NCBI RefSeq assembly: GCF_000372725.1
Contig: NW_005198305.1
Coordinates: forward strand, 12,495-45,810
From: Emiliania huxleyi CCMP1516
Taxonomy: Eukaryota; Haptophyta; Isochrysidales; Noelaerhabdaceae
DNA length: 33,316 nt
Direction of reading: 5' to 3'
The first letter of the stretch is position 1; each line of letters begins with the position of its first letter. The notes under the pieces were generated by a model. That model ran no database searches. It saw nothing but the letters and a program-made list of their open reading frames with translations, and was not told where the DNA came from. Shown piece after piece: positions 8,348 to 18,124 of this stretch. The translations under genes and the position numbers were made by a program.

Positions 8348-8748
8348 AAGCACAGACAGTCGAGAAGGGAGAGAGACAGCAACGACAGTCAGAAGCCAGC
8401 GCTGGGTACCAGGAAGGCGAATGCGATGACGGCCTCTAGTGTGAGCTCTAGCTAGTGAGCTCATACGCACGCCGGCAGATCGCGACTATATACAGCTAGT
8501 TGTTAGGAGCCGACCGACCCTCGCGTCCGGTGCTCATCGGCCGGGCGGGTGGCCGCCCAGCCGTCGGTGAGCACCGGACGCGAGGGTCGCTGGGTCGGTC
8601 GGTCGGCTCCTAACTAACTCGCTGCATATAGTAGCGATGAGCTCACTAGCTAGAGCTCACACTAGAGGCCGTCATCGCATTCGCCCTGGGACCCAGCGCT
8701 GACGTCTGACTGTCGTTGCGGTCTATCCCTTTCTCGACTGTCTGAGCT
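8348..8748. mobile_element. 400-bp foldback (palindromic) element
   Basis: The left arm from 8348 (AAGCACAGACAGTCGAGAA) pairs with the reverse complement of the right arm ending at 8748, over about 190 bp each, with long perfect stretches such as CCTCTAGTGTGAGCTCTAGC and CGCGTCCGGTGCTCA; the centre is near 8545-8560. The terminal motif AAGC(A/T)CAGACAGTCG also occurs at 25237-25252 just upstream of the second copy of the neighbouring dispersed repeat. No coding frame inside is believable. It fits a foldback/MITE-like element; cruciform or hairpin RNA formation is expected. Confidence 0.8.
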
Positions 8749-8896
8749 TGTGCGTCTTGGGTCCGTGGTTGTGTTTTTGTGTGAGTGACGGCAGTGACGA
8801 TCAGAGTGCGGACGCGCAGCAGCAGATTGGGAGTTGTTTGTGTTTGCAGATTGGGCGGGTCCTTTTCGAGCATTGCGAGTTGGTTCAACAAGGTAG

Positions 8897-9018
8897 CCGC
8901 ACGCCACGCTCAGCGGCCGCGACTCGCGCGGCCGCCGGCCGTCGACGCGGAGGCCCTCGCCGAGCGCTCGAAGGATGAAGGACGACTCGCACTCGGCGGT
9001 CGACATCGGCCGAGGCAT
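8897..9018 (-). pseudogene. RRP45: Orphan first exon of exosome core subunit RRP45 (EXOSC9)
   Basis: RRP45 is an RNase PH-fold subunit of the RNA exosome ring. The reading from the ATG at 9016-9018 gives MPRPMSTAECESSFILRALG, then EGLRVDGRRPRESRPLSVACG. The CE-F-LRA-E--R-DGR-----R-----G pattern is the conserved start of RRP45. After the Gly the similarity stops, at TGCG|GCTACC, which would fit a GC donor. No RNase PH continuation is visible downstream on the minus strand: the next 550 bp are the foldback and the dispersed repeat. Either a long intron runs out of the window's logic or the gene is broken. Short match, but the motif spacing is specific. Confidence 0.6.
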
Positions 9019-9511
9019 GGCCGCGAGGGGTGGCCTGCGTAAATAGAGGGAGGGAGAGAGAGAGCGAGGGCTTGAGAGAGTGAGAGCGTTGCACAGCGGA
9101 ACGGCACTCGCGCGCGGCGCGTCGATGCGCGGCGTCGAGAGGCCTTCGCGCTAAAAGAATTCGCTGGTTCCCTCACGCACACACGACACAGAGGCAGCTC
9201 ACAACATCACATCCTCCCTGGCTTTTCAGTTTTGTTTCTACAAAAAATTCTTTCTTTTACACTTGGGCACGGACTGGCGCGCACTGGCACGAACGCGGCG
9301 AATATTCTTATTTTACCTAGTCCCGGACACGGGCAGGAGCCCCACGGCATTCCCCGGCATTCCCAGCAAGGCCCAGTGCAAGTGGGTGAGCAGACATGCT
9401 CCCGCGCCCCACTCCCTCCCTCCTAGACACAGCCCGCACACAATAACTCCCCGTCCGCGCCGCACAAGAAATGTTGAGTCTCAGCGGCCGTGGCCTCGCA
9501 GGAGCAGCTCT
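9019..9511. other. Spacer between divergent/tandem minus-strand units, no gene seen
   Basis: Contains purine-rich GAGGGAGAGAGAGAGCGAGG near 9045-9075 and the 3' flank of the ankyrin gene. No domain found in either strand. Confidence 0.4.
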
Positions 9512-11673
9512 CTATGAGCGCTCCTGGGCCGAATCCGCCGCCATCCTGGCTGCAACCGCCCTGGCCATCGACGCGGCCGCAGCGGCACCCCTCGCCTCCG
9601 CAGCGGCCGCCGCCTCCTCGAGCGCTGTCTCGCTTCCCTCCAGCGCCGACCCGGTCCCGCTCAGTGCCGCCGCCGCCGCCTCTAGCGACGCCTTGATCTT
9701 CTCAAACGCAGCCTTGGCCTCTCCATGCGCCGCACTGGCCTCCGCATGCGCCGCCCTGGCCTCCGCCCTCGCCACCTCGGCAGCCGCCAGCGCCGCCACG
9801 GCCGCCACCTCCTCCGCCTTGTCCGCCTCCGCCTCCTCCTCCGCCTCGTCCGCCTCAGCGTCCAAGCGCACCGCCTCGGCCACCGCTGCCGACGCCGCCG
9901 CCTGGCTCTCTGCCGTGATGCCGAACCGCATCCTCTCCTCGTGACACTTCTCGAGAAGCCTCATCATCCTCTCCTCCTCGGCCTTCTTCGCAGCCTCGGC
10001 TGCCTCCGACGGCGCCTCGGCACCCTCCTCCGTCTCCTGCGACGGCCCAGCCCCGCCCGCCCCTCCGCCCTTCTTCTTCTTCTTGCCCTTCTTGCCCTTG
10101 GCGCGCTTCTTCTCAGCCTCGACCTCCGCCAGCAGCTCCTCGGCGTGCCGCGCCGCCTCCTTCTCTTCCGCCGCCCTCTCCGCCGCCCTCTCCGCCGCGC
10201 CCGCAGCCCACGCCGCCTCTTTCGCCGCCTTCTCGGCCGCCGCATCGGCCGCCGCGTGCTCCTCGAGGGCGCGCACGCACTCGGCGTGGCCCCTCGCTTT
10301 GGCCCATTGCAGCGCGGTACTGCCCTCCGCAGTGCACAGCGTCGCATCTGCGCCCGCCCGCAGCAGCTGACGCACGACGGTGGGGTGGCCGAACAAGGCG
10401 GCAACTATCAACGCGGCATCGCCGTTGTTGGCCTGCAGGTTGATCTCTGCGCCGGCCGGATCAGCGTGTCGACCACCCGCTCGTGGCCGTCATCGGCGGC
10501 CTCCATCAGCGCTGTGCTGCCACTTTCGCTTCCCTGATCGACCTCCGCGCCGTGCCGCAATGCCAGCTCGACCAGCTTCTCGCGGCCGTTCGAGGCGGCG
10601 AGAATCAGCGCGGTGTCGCCACCGCTCTTCTGCAACGAGACATCTGCACCGCGCCGCAGAAGCGCATCGGCCAGCCCCGCGTGGCCATGGGACATTGCGA
10701 CCATCAGCAGCGTCATGCCGCTCACACGGGAGCCGCAAGCAAAGGTGTGCTCGAACCTCGCATCGACCCGCCCGCCGCCGTCGAGCCACGCCAGCACCGG
10801 CGACTCGTCTCCTCGCGCAGCCGCTAGCACGACCTCCTCTGGCACCACCGCCCCGCCGCTCGGGTCGGCCTCCACGCCGCCCTCGCCGCTCGAGGCAGAG
10901 GCCGCGGCACTGGCGCCCGCCGCCGCCTCGCCTGCGGGTGCGCCGCCCGCCCCTGCGCCGCCCGCCTCGGCCGACGGCGCCCTGCTCCGAGCTGCCGCTA
11001 CCTCCCCGAGATACGTCCTGAAGGCCTCGTAGCACTCGGTGTGGCCCTGCTCCTTGGCCATCTGCAGCGCCGTCCTGCCGCCTCTAGAGCGCAGCGTCAT
11101 GTCAGCGCCCGCCCGCAGCACGCGAAGCACCACGGCGGGATGGTTGTGGAGGGCGGCGAGCATCAGTGCGGTGCCGCCGTTGCTGGCCTGCAGGTTGATC
11201 TCTGCGCCGTGCCGGATCAGCGTGTCGACAATCCGCTCGTGGCCTCTGTAGGCGGCGTCCATCAGCGCAGTGTCTCCGTCGCTGTACTTCTGATTGACCT
11301 CCGCGCCGTGCCGCAACGCCAGCTCGACCAGGTTCTCGTGGCCGTTCGTGGCAGCGAGAATCAGCGCAGTGCTGCCGTCGTTGTTCTGCAACGAGACGTC
11401 TGCGCCGCGCCGCAGAAGCGCCTCGGCCAGCTCCGCGTGGCCATTGGACATTGCGATCATCAGCAGCGTCATTTCGCTCTCACGAGAGCCGTCATCAAAG
11501 GTGTACTCGAACGTCGCGTCGACCCACCCACCGCCGTCGAACCACGACAGCACCGCTCCCGCTTGGCCATCCTTGGCGGCCTTCCGAATGCTTGCGGGGA
11601 CGTCGCCGCCGCGCTCCGTCGACGGAGGAGGCGGCGCGCGGCGCGCGGCGCTGGCGCGGGCGGGCGTGGACAT
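9512..11673 (-). CDS. Ankyrin-repeat protein with Ala/Glu coiled-coil tail, one frameshift
   Basis: Start chosen at the ATG 11671-11673 (MSTPARASAARR). About nine ankyrin repeats follow in two blocks (roughly 11560-11030 and 10830-10270), each block beginning with a similar phrase (DGGGWVDATFEYTF / DGGGRVDARFEHTF), so the protein contains an internal duplication of a repeat block separated by an Ala/Gly-rich linker. Near 10455 the frame shifts: the upstream frame stops at 10408, and the downstream frame continues the same ankyrin repeat as GHPTVVRQLLRAGADATL. Comparison with the sister repeat at about 11197-11215 shows one missing base. After the repeats comes a Lys-rich patch (KGKKGKKKKKGG) and a long Ala/Glu coiled coil to 9512. 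Likely a cytosolic scaffold; partner unknown. The frameshift is either a sequencing error or a young disabling mutation. Confidence 0.78.
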
Positions 11674-12489
11674 TGTCACCGTGTACCGGAGAGCTCTACC
11701 CGTCCAGCCCAGCTGAGATGGGTCCCCACAGAGGCCTAGAGCTAAACATTGTTTCGAGGTTAATTCTTTTCCCGGTCTCGTCCCGCGACGGCCAGAACTC
11801 GCCGTGAGCCGCGCAACAGCGCCACAGGTTTCGAGCCTTTCGCGGCCGCGACATGATCGCTCCCACTCCGCCGCTCCAGCCTGCCGACGCAGACGATGAG
11901 GGGCCGCTGCCGCTCTCAGCCTCCCGTCCGATGCTCGCTCCGCTGGCGCGCCGGAGGCGAGGCGCGAGTGGTGAGGCCGATAGGAAGCAGTCAAGGTCGA
12001 CTGCGAGCGTTGATTTCTATCTACCGCGACCCGATGGAAGCGAGGACCGACGAAGCAGCAGGTTTACGACAGCCAGGAGTTACAGTATAGTCGCAAGGAA
12101 AGGCGGTAAAACAGGCCAGTTCATATCGGTCGGAGTGGCTGCACGCCTGCACCGCCAGAGCGGGATGCGCGTCTACAAGCGATTGATCTCGTCCCTCCGG
12201 GTCTGCACTGCGACCCAGACTCGTTCAACTTGTGGACGGCGTGGCCGTGCGAGCTGTTTGGCGGGGGAGGACCCCGTGAACAGCTCGTCGACCTTCTCGC
12301 GTCTGTTCTGAAGCAAGCACGTCTCGCAAACCACAAAAGAGCAACTACGACTTCGTGATTTCGAGACTTCAAAGTATTCGAAAGTATTCGTTAAAGCAAA
12401 CGCGAACTTTTTGTTGGTCACAAACGAATTTTACAACAAAAGGCGGTCGCACACCAAGTGCACACAAACGACAACAAAAAGGGCTCCAG
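11674..12489. other. Intergenic, one short unexplained frame
   Basis: A frame from about 12109 to 12359 reads DLVPPGLHCDPDSFNLWTAW then PCELF. It has protein-like composition, and the FNLW-x3-P phrase recalls D5-type primases of large DNA viruses, but the match is too short to name. No start or splice context was found. Confidence 0.3.
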
Positions 12490-12888
12490 GCGATGATCTT
12501 CGTCAACACCCGTCGGAAGGTGGAGTGGCTGACAGAGAAGATGCACGCGCGCAACTTCACCTGCTCGGCCATCCACGCAGACCTCGACCAGAAGGAGCGT
12601 GAGGTGATCATGCGCGAGTTACGCTCTGGCAGCAGTCGCGTGCTCATTACGACCGACGTGCTTGCGCGTGGCTTCGACGCGCAGCAATTGTCGCTGGTCA
12701 TCAACTATGACCTTCCCACCAACCGGGAGAACTACATCCACCGTATTGGCCGTTGTGGCCGCTTTGGTCGCAAGAGTGTCGCGATCAACTTCCTCACATC
12801 CGAGGACGTGCAGATGCTGCGAGAGATCGAGCAGTTCTACAATACGCAGATCGAGGAGATGCCCATGAATGTGGCGGATCTGATCTAG
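12490..12888 (+). pseudogene. EIF4A: eIF4A C-terminal RecA-like domain, N-terminal half absent
   Basis: eIF4A is the DEAD-box RNA helicase of translation initiation. After CTCCAG| at 12489 the frame reads [20 protein letters not shown] (motif IV region), [25 protein letters not shown] (motif V, usually ARGID), [20 protein letters not shown] (motif VI) and ends [11 protein letters not shown] with a TAG, exactly the eIF4A terminus. The N-terminal domain (Q motif, Walker A, DEAD, SAT) is not found in the preceding 800 bp on either strand. Changes at otherwise very conserved places (HADL for HGDM, GFD for GID) suggest a paralogue or relaxed constraint. It is either the last exon of a gene with a long intron or an orphan fragment. 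Confidence 0.75.
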
Positions 12889-13082
12889 AGCACGTCGAGC
12901 GGAAAGCAACAAAGCAGCGGCGGCTGTCGTCGCAGCCTCCCTCAATCGGCCTGCAGGCCCCGTTGGGCTCTCAGGAGGGTAATAGTTTGCTGAATGGCCG
13001 CCGCGCCGCGCCCCGCTTGCCGCCTCGAATAAGCTTAGCAGTGTCTATCATGCACCATGTTGAAGAAACGAAGAGCCGGTGT

Positions 13083-13525
13083 ATTTAACCCTTTTCCCAC
13101 GCCGGTCATATGTGTATGACCGGGGCGCGCGCAAGCGCCCCATCCGCCAGGATGGCCGCCTGGAGCTGCGCCCCGGCGGTTGTGATGAGGCCTGGACCTG
13201 TACTTGAGGTCCCAAGCCAGTAGAAGTCCCGCCCTTGCCCTCGCGGGTCACGCCACACCCTCCAACACGGCCGCTTTTGATATTTAAAGCGCCTCTGTGA
13301 CCCGTACGGGGGTGGGGATACGCCGGATCTCGTAGGTCTTTGCACACTGCTTCGATCGGGATAGGGTTGCGGGCAAGAGAGCCCTAGCCCTGGGGGGTGC
13401 GCGGTCGCAGGGCCATAACACGGGTCTCCGAGGGTTAGTTCTGCGCTCCGGGTTTCCCCCTAGCTGCGATCATCGACGTATTTTCCCCAAGGATATCACC
13501 TCGAGAACTTCGAGGTATTTTCTTC
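13083..13525. repeat. Hairpin-rich non-coding segment sharing an end with the 457-bp element
   Basis: Starts with three consecutive hairpins: CGGTCATA-TGTG-TATGACCG (13103-13122), GGGGCGC...GCGCCCC (about 13121-13140) and CCAGG...CCTGG (about 13147-13163). It ends in AAGGATATCACCTCGAGAAC followed by TTCGAGGT (about 13489-13517), nearly the terminal motif of the elements at 2055 and 5109. The rest does not match them. No coding frame is convincing. Could be a related mobile element or a structured RNA. Confidence 0.5.
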
Positions 13526-13590
13526 TCACGGCGGCGAACGGCGCTGTTTTGCGAGAGAGGTGACCCCGAGCCTGGAACCAGCTGCTGCGC

Positions 13591-15124
13591 ATGTCGAGGA
13601 AGGAGGACCCGGGCGACGACAACAATTCCTCCGGCTACCGGGAGTGCCTCGACCCCCTCGACAAGATCACCGGCTACCGGGAGCGCTTCCCGTGGCTGAA
13701 GTCGCGCAACAAGCTGAGCGGCAATCCACTGATGGTGGAGGTGTTAGACGAGCTCGCTTACATCGAGACCCAGCTGCATGCAGACGTTGAGCTGGCGGAG
13801 GCACGCGCGGCCGCGGCGCGGCGGAGTGTCTGTCCCGCGAAGGAACGACAAGCGCCTGTGACGGACCGTGGAGTAGGCTGCGCCCGCCGAGCCGCGGCGC
13901 CGGAAGGGCTGGCGCCAGCCGCGGCTCAGCCCCCATCCCCCCCCCCCTGGGACCCCTCCCCCCGACCCCTTCCCCGACCTCCTCGCGCTGTATAGGCGGC
14001 AGCTGCAGGAGGGTGGCCCGTCTGCAAAGGCCCACCCGCCGGGCCGGTGGCGGCGGAGGCTTGTCCTGGGCGTCGGTGCCGCGCTGCTGGCGTCCCTCTA
14101 TGTGGCCAGCGCTGGCGTCCCTCTGGTGGCCGGGCTTGGCGGCGGGAGCCGCCAGAGTTCGGCGGGAGGGGACGAGTCGCCGCCGCCATTCGACCTCTAC
14201 GCGTACCTCTTCATCGACCCTCCCGCGCCGCCGCCGCAGCCGCCGCCCGCGCCGCCGCCCGCGCCGCCGTCCCCGCCGCCCCCGCCATCGCCGCCGCCCC
14301 CACCGTCGCCGCCCCCGCCCGCGCCGCCCCCGCCCCCGCTTCCGCCGCCGCCGCCTCCGCCGCCGCCGCCCTGGCCACCGTCGCCCTCACCGACGCTGCA
14401 GCCGCTGAGTGAACCTTTGGCAACCGTGTGCAAGATGCCCGACTACGTCAAGGCTGGCCCGATTTCGAGGATGGCGCCCTACTGCGGATGCGAGGGGGGC
14501 GCCGACTTCGGCAGCGTGCACATGCTGATCATCAACGTCTCTCGCGCCCGTTGCGCCGCGCTCGCCGAGCTGAGCCTTGCGCTGTCTGGCTTTGAGTACC
14601 GGCACAGCAGGCGGGCGTGCCGCCTCATGCTTGAGCGTGTCGTGGGCTTCTCGACCCTGCCCGGTGCGCCCTTCTCGGACGACGTCGAGTGCCTCGCCAA
14701 GCGCGGGTGGCAGGAGTCGCAAACGGGCGCGCCTTTCCCGCACGACGTCGTCAAGGCCGCGTCTCCCTTCGTCGCCTTCCACCCCCCCACTCGCACGTCG
14801 CCCTCCGGCTTGGCGTTGGACGGGTGGGGCGCCTGCCGGATGGCGGACGGTCGCGCCAACCCCGATGTCAAGAGCTGCGCCACCGACCAATTCGACTGCC
14901 AGACCCAATGCGCCGAGAGGGCAGACTGCCTGTCGTACGAGTTCTCCGACGACGCGCGCGACCGCCGCTGCCCGCCACCTAAGGCGCCCTACGAGTGCGA
15001 GCTGCACACGGCCCCGACCGCATTTGTGCTGAAGCGCAAGCAGGCGTACCCCGGCAGCGAGGCGAACCGGTGCTTTGTCAAGGCGCGGGCGCCGCCCTCG
15101 CCGCCGGCGCCTCCGACACCTTAG
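13591..15124 (+). CDS. Type II membrane protein with proline-rich stalk and Cys-rich ectodomain
   Basis: The first part (13591 on: MSRKEDPGDDNNSSGYRECL, then WLKSRNKLSGNPLMVEVLDE) is hydrophilic. The second part is in another frame and starts upstream of 14102: LYRRQLQEGG, a basic WRRR, a membrane helix (LVLGVGAALLASLYVASAG, about 14062-14118), then an almost pure Pro/Ala/Ser stalk (14218-14400). The ectodomain follows, with about 18 cysteines and a PAN/apple-like stretch (CATDQFDCQTQCAERADCLS, about 14877-14936) before a second proline tail and the TAG at 15122. The frame change lies between about 13820 and 13990, where a run of 11 C and a possible short intron occur; joining the two parts is my inference. 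Topology suggests a cytosolic N-terminus and a cell-surface or scale-associated C-terminus, as often seen in algal extracellular-matrix proteins. Confidence 0.62.
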
Positions 15125-15651
15125 GTCTGTCTGTATCCATGTTTCCTCGCGCACCCGCACCCCGCGGTTCGTTCCTGTTACCAAATGTTTTTGGTGGACT
15201 AAGAGCCTCGCCCCCCTGAAACATCCCATCGGGGGTACCACCAAATGTTACCAAATGTTTTTCTTACTAATTTGGTGGGCGTACATTGGTCTGCCCCTCC
15301 TCCAAGCTAACGAAATGCAACCAAATATCGCATCGGGGCATCGGGGCATCGCCATCGGGGCACTGACAGACCCACTGAGGCATCGGGGCATGGCACCGCC
15401 AAGTCGTGGGGTCCACGTCCAGACTCACACTGGATCTACATGAACATGTTCTGCAGGAAGGAACGGAACTCCTGCTCCAAGGACCAAAACGAAAGACAGC
15501 TTCTCTCACAGCCGAGCGTCGCGACAGGGCACAGGCACAAACAAGTGGTAGCTCTCAGACTGCACTCCATGCCTACATTTAGTTAAAGCTCGTGGGTGGT
15601 TATTCTTGCCCCACTTTTCGGGGTTTGCCTTGTCTGCCCAGGGAATGGTAC
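15125..15651. repeat. Convergent spacer with ACCAAATG and CATCGGGG repeats
   Basis: Contains ACCAAATGTT units (15179-15260) and CATCGGGG units (15331-15390). Both motifs recur at 18125-18660, so the two places share one repeat family. No gene seen. Confidence 0.6.
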
Positions 15652-16974
15652 TCAGTACTTGCCTCCGTCGATCCGGTTGACACCGCGCATACTGGGGTAA
15701 AGAGAGCTCTGCTCTGATTCGGCGAGCGCTAAATCATCGTTGTGTACTGGCTGCCCCATTGGCGCTTGAGATGCTCCATCGTCGAGTCTGCGTCGGAGGC
15801 GCTTCACCTCTAGACTTTGCATGCTTAGCTGCGCGAGGTCATCGTCCTCCAGTTCGCGTAGGTCCGACATCCCCCGCACACCAAGCCGGGCCAAGCCAGC
15901 GCTAAAGGCCTCGAGATTGGCGTCCACGAGCAGCTTCTGTACATCTGGTAGGACCTGTTGCTTTGGCGCTGCAGCCGTCATCCCAGCTGCCCCCCTTGCT
16001 CCTTCCGGTGTGAATTGTTTGTAAGGATGCAAGTCACACAACATCAGGACCCATCGACGGGGTCTCCAATGTATCCTGGCAACCTCCCACACCCTGAACC
16101 CAAACAGGAAGAGAAACGGAATCAGGATGAGCAGAAGGATGAGACCAACGATGAAATTTGAGTTCGCGGCTTGGATTGCATTCGTGAAAGGACGTGGATT
16201 CCCGGGCGCATTCGCTTGTTCCTCGTAAAATGATGTCCATTCCCAGGACCAAAGGGTTTCTGCTACCACATAGGCTGTCACATACAAAAAGACGATGGAC
16301 CATATTACCGCGCTTTGCAGAGTGAACGTCTGTTCTCCCGCGATTGCGGGCCATGGGAATAGGAGGATCTGCATAAAGCTCTCGAAATCGATGTTTCGCG
16401 GGTCTTCTAGAATTGCAGAGGAAGCTATCACAATGATAGCGCCGACGAGCCAGTTCCATCGACAGCTCCAGAAGGGATACTTAAATTCCGGCATGGGTGG
16501 CGGTGGCGGTAGCATCTTGCAGCAAACGTCGAAGCAGGCTGATCCGTCGTCCTCTGCGATCTCTGTCGTCCAATCATAGGAGTGTGCGAAGGGATAATCT
16601 TCCGTGGGACAGGGGTACTTCGTCGTCCATGCGCAGCCGGTTTTACACACTGGCAGCAGTGGTGGCGCTAGTGGTGGCGGCGGCGGCTTCTTGCAGCACA
16701 AGTCAAAACAGGCTGAACCGTCGTCCTTTGCGAGCTCTTGGCCCCAAGCGCCCTCGAGGGCGCTTGGGCTGCCGGGACACGGGTACTTTGTCGTCCACCC
16801 ACAGTCGCAGGAGGGTGGCGGCGGTGGCGCGCCGCCCGAGCGAGGCTGCACGGAGACAACATTCGAGTCCTCGACCGGCATGACCTCGCCTGCGTTGCCG
16901 TCGGAGAAGTTGCCACCCGGCCTGGGAAAGGCGGACTCGGCCAAACAGCCAGACACAATCACGAAAGCGCCCAT
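15652..16974 (-). CDS. Membrane protein: two Cys-rich repeats, three TM helices, SAM domain
   Basis: 440 residues from the ATG at 16972-16974. Residues 1-20 look like a signal peptide. Two extracellular repeats follow (about 56-95 and 110-152), each with GW/AWTTKYPCP...DDGSACFD(L/V)CCK, separated and followed by proline runs. Membrane helices lie near 173-190, 217-240 (SAVIWSIVFLYVTAYVVA) and 273-293 (FIVGLILLLILIPFLFLFGF). The cytosolic tail carries a SAM-like domain (about 345-397, LLVDANLEAFSAGLARLGV then RGMSDLRELEDDDLAQL). The design is that of a surface receptor or adhesion protein that could self-assemble through SAM. The ectodomain repeat is not one I can name. It converges with the proline-stalk gene at 13591-15124, 528 bp away. 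Confidence 0.82.
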   Translation of the reverse strand: MGAFVIVSGCLAESAFPRPGGNFSDGNAGEVMPVEDSNVVSVQPRSGGAPPPPPSCDCGWTTKYPCPGSPSALEGAWGQELAKDDGSACFDLCCKKPPPPPLAPPLLPVCKTGCAWTTKYPCPTEDYPFAHSYDWTTEIAEDDGSACFDVCCKMLPPPPPMPEFKYPFWSCRWNWLVGAIIVIASSAILEDPRNIDFESFMQILLFPWPAIAGEQTFTLQSAVIWSIVFLYVTAYVVAETLWSWEWTSFYEEQANAPGNPRPFTNAIQAANSNFIVGLILLLILIPFLFLFGFRVWEVARIHWRPRRWVLMLCDLHPYKQFTPEGARGAAGMTAAAPKQQVLPDVQKLLVDANLEAFSAGLARLGVRGMSDLRELEDDDLAQLSMQSLEVKRLRRRLDDGASQAPMGQPVHNDDLALAESEQSSLYPSMRGVNRIDGGKY

Positions 16975-17087
16975 GACGACTTGGATCGGCTGCGGCCCGG
17001 CTTCGGACGGACACGTTTATTGTTGTCGAAGAAAAAAATTCTTGCATTTTTGCTCCTGGCTAAGGGAGCAAGCAAGCCCACCCACAC

Positions 17088-17094
17088 TTATATA
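17088..17094 (-). promoter_or_regulatory. Candidate TATA box for the SAM membrane protein
   Basis: TATATAA read on the minus strand, 114 bp upstream of the ATG at 16974, in a locally AT-rich stretch. Position fits a short 5' UTR; no transcript evidence. Confidence 0.45.
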
Positions 17095-17104
17095 GTCACC
17101 ATTC

Positions 17105-18115
17105 TTACAGTGGTGTAGCTTGTGCAGAGGCTGCAGCCTCTGCTGGGGCGGAATGCGCGGGGTTTTCGGCGCGATGCCCTCGGTGAGTACACGCTACCGC
17201 GGTGCCGCAAGCTTCCTGCGCGCGCGTGACGTGTGGGACGCGTGCGCTGCGCTCAAACGTCGCGATTTGGCAATAGGCGCTCGAGCCGGCGCACAGCGGA
17301 TAGGTGCGCTGCGCAGGGGGGGTCGGAGGGGTGCGAGAGGGGGCGTGGGTCGGGCGCGCACCCCCCCCGGCCCTGGGAACGGCCGTCACGTCGAGGTGGG
17401 GGGTTGTCGGCGGCTCGAGCACCGAGGCGTGCCGCTGCTGTGCCGTCGACAGCCCCTCTTCCGAGCCGGCGCGCGGCGGCGAGCCGCGGCCAGTGTCGCT
17501 GATGCGGGGGCGGCGCAGCGTTTATTCCCCCCTTCCCCCCCCAACTCGGGCCCGGCCGCCCGCCCGCCCGCCCTCAGGCCTTGCCCCTCCGCAGGCGCGG
17601 GAGCGCTCGCGGCGAGCACCTCCTACCTCTCATCGCCCGGATGCTCCCTGTCCCCGTCACCCGCCGCGCCCTCGCCCGGCCGCCTCACCGCGCACGGAGC
17701 GCTCGGCTGCTCGCCGCCGCCGCCGCGCGTCCCGCGCCGCCACGCTTGCCCCCTCTCCTGACGCGCACCCCGCGCAGACGGCGCTCCGGGACAGACGGAG
17801 CAGCGACCGCGCGCGCGGTCGCTGCTCCGCCCCTCCGTCGCGCGCGCCGCGCGCGCGCTGCGCCGCTGCCGCCGCGCCCCCTTCGCCATCTGGTTCCCGC
17901 CGTACTCGAGTATGGTGTGCGGTGCGCGCACACACAGCGCACACAGCAGCCTCCCCACCCCCCTACCAACCCCGTCGCGCCGCCGCCGCCGCCCCCGCCG
18001 CCGCCGCCGCCCCCGCTGTAGCGTTTGGGGGGGCGACTGGCGACGGCAAAAATGCAAGCCCCGCCCCTGGCCACTGTACTGGTGATTTTACAATGATGGT
18101 GGTGAAAACTGGAGG
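17105..18115. other. GC-extreme region, no gene assigned
   Basis: Many long open frames overlap on both strands and all are R/P/A-rich. One short stretch (SFLRARDVWDACAALKRRDL, about 17210-17270) looks protein-like but has no partner exons I can define. Includes a perfect palindrome at 17796-17829 and a CCG run at 17976-18018. Confidence 0.4.
17796..17829. repeat. Perfect 34-bp palindrome
   Basis: CGGAGCAGCGACCGCGC followed by its exact reverse complement. Could act as a hairpin or cruciform; no linked gene. Confidence 0.85.
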
Positions 18116-18124
18116 GTGAGCCAC

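Noticed and set aside
9725..10537. 270-codon Leu/Arg-rich plus-strand frame
   Set aside because: Antisense shadow of the Ala/Glu coiled coil of the ankyrin gene.
12109..12359. Short frame with an FNLW motif resembling viral D5-type primase
   Set aside because: Only about 80 codons, no start, no helicase motifs; too weak to name.
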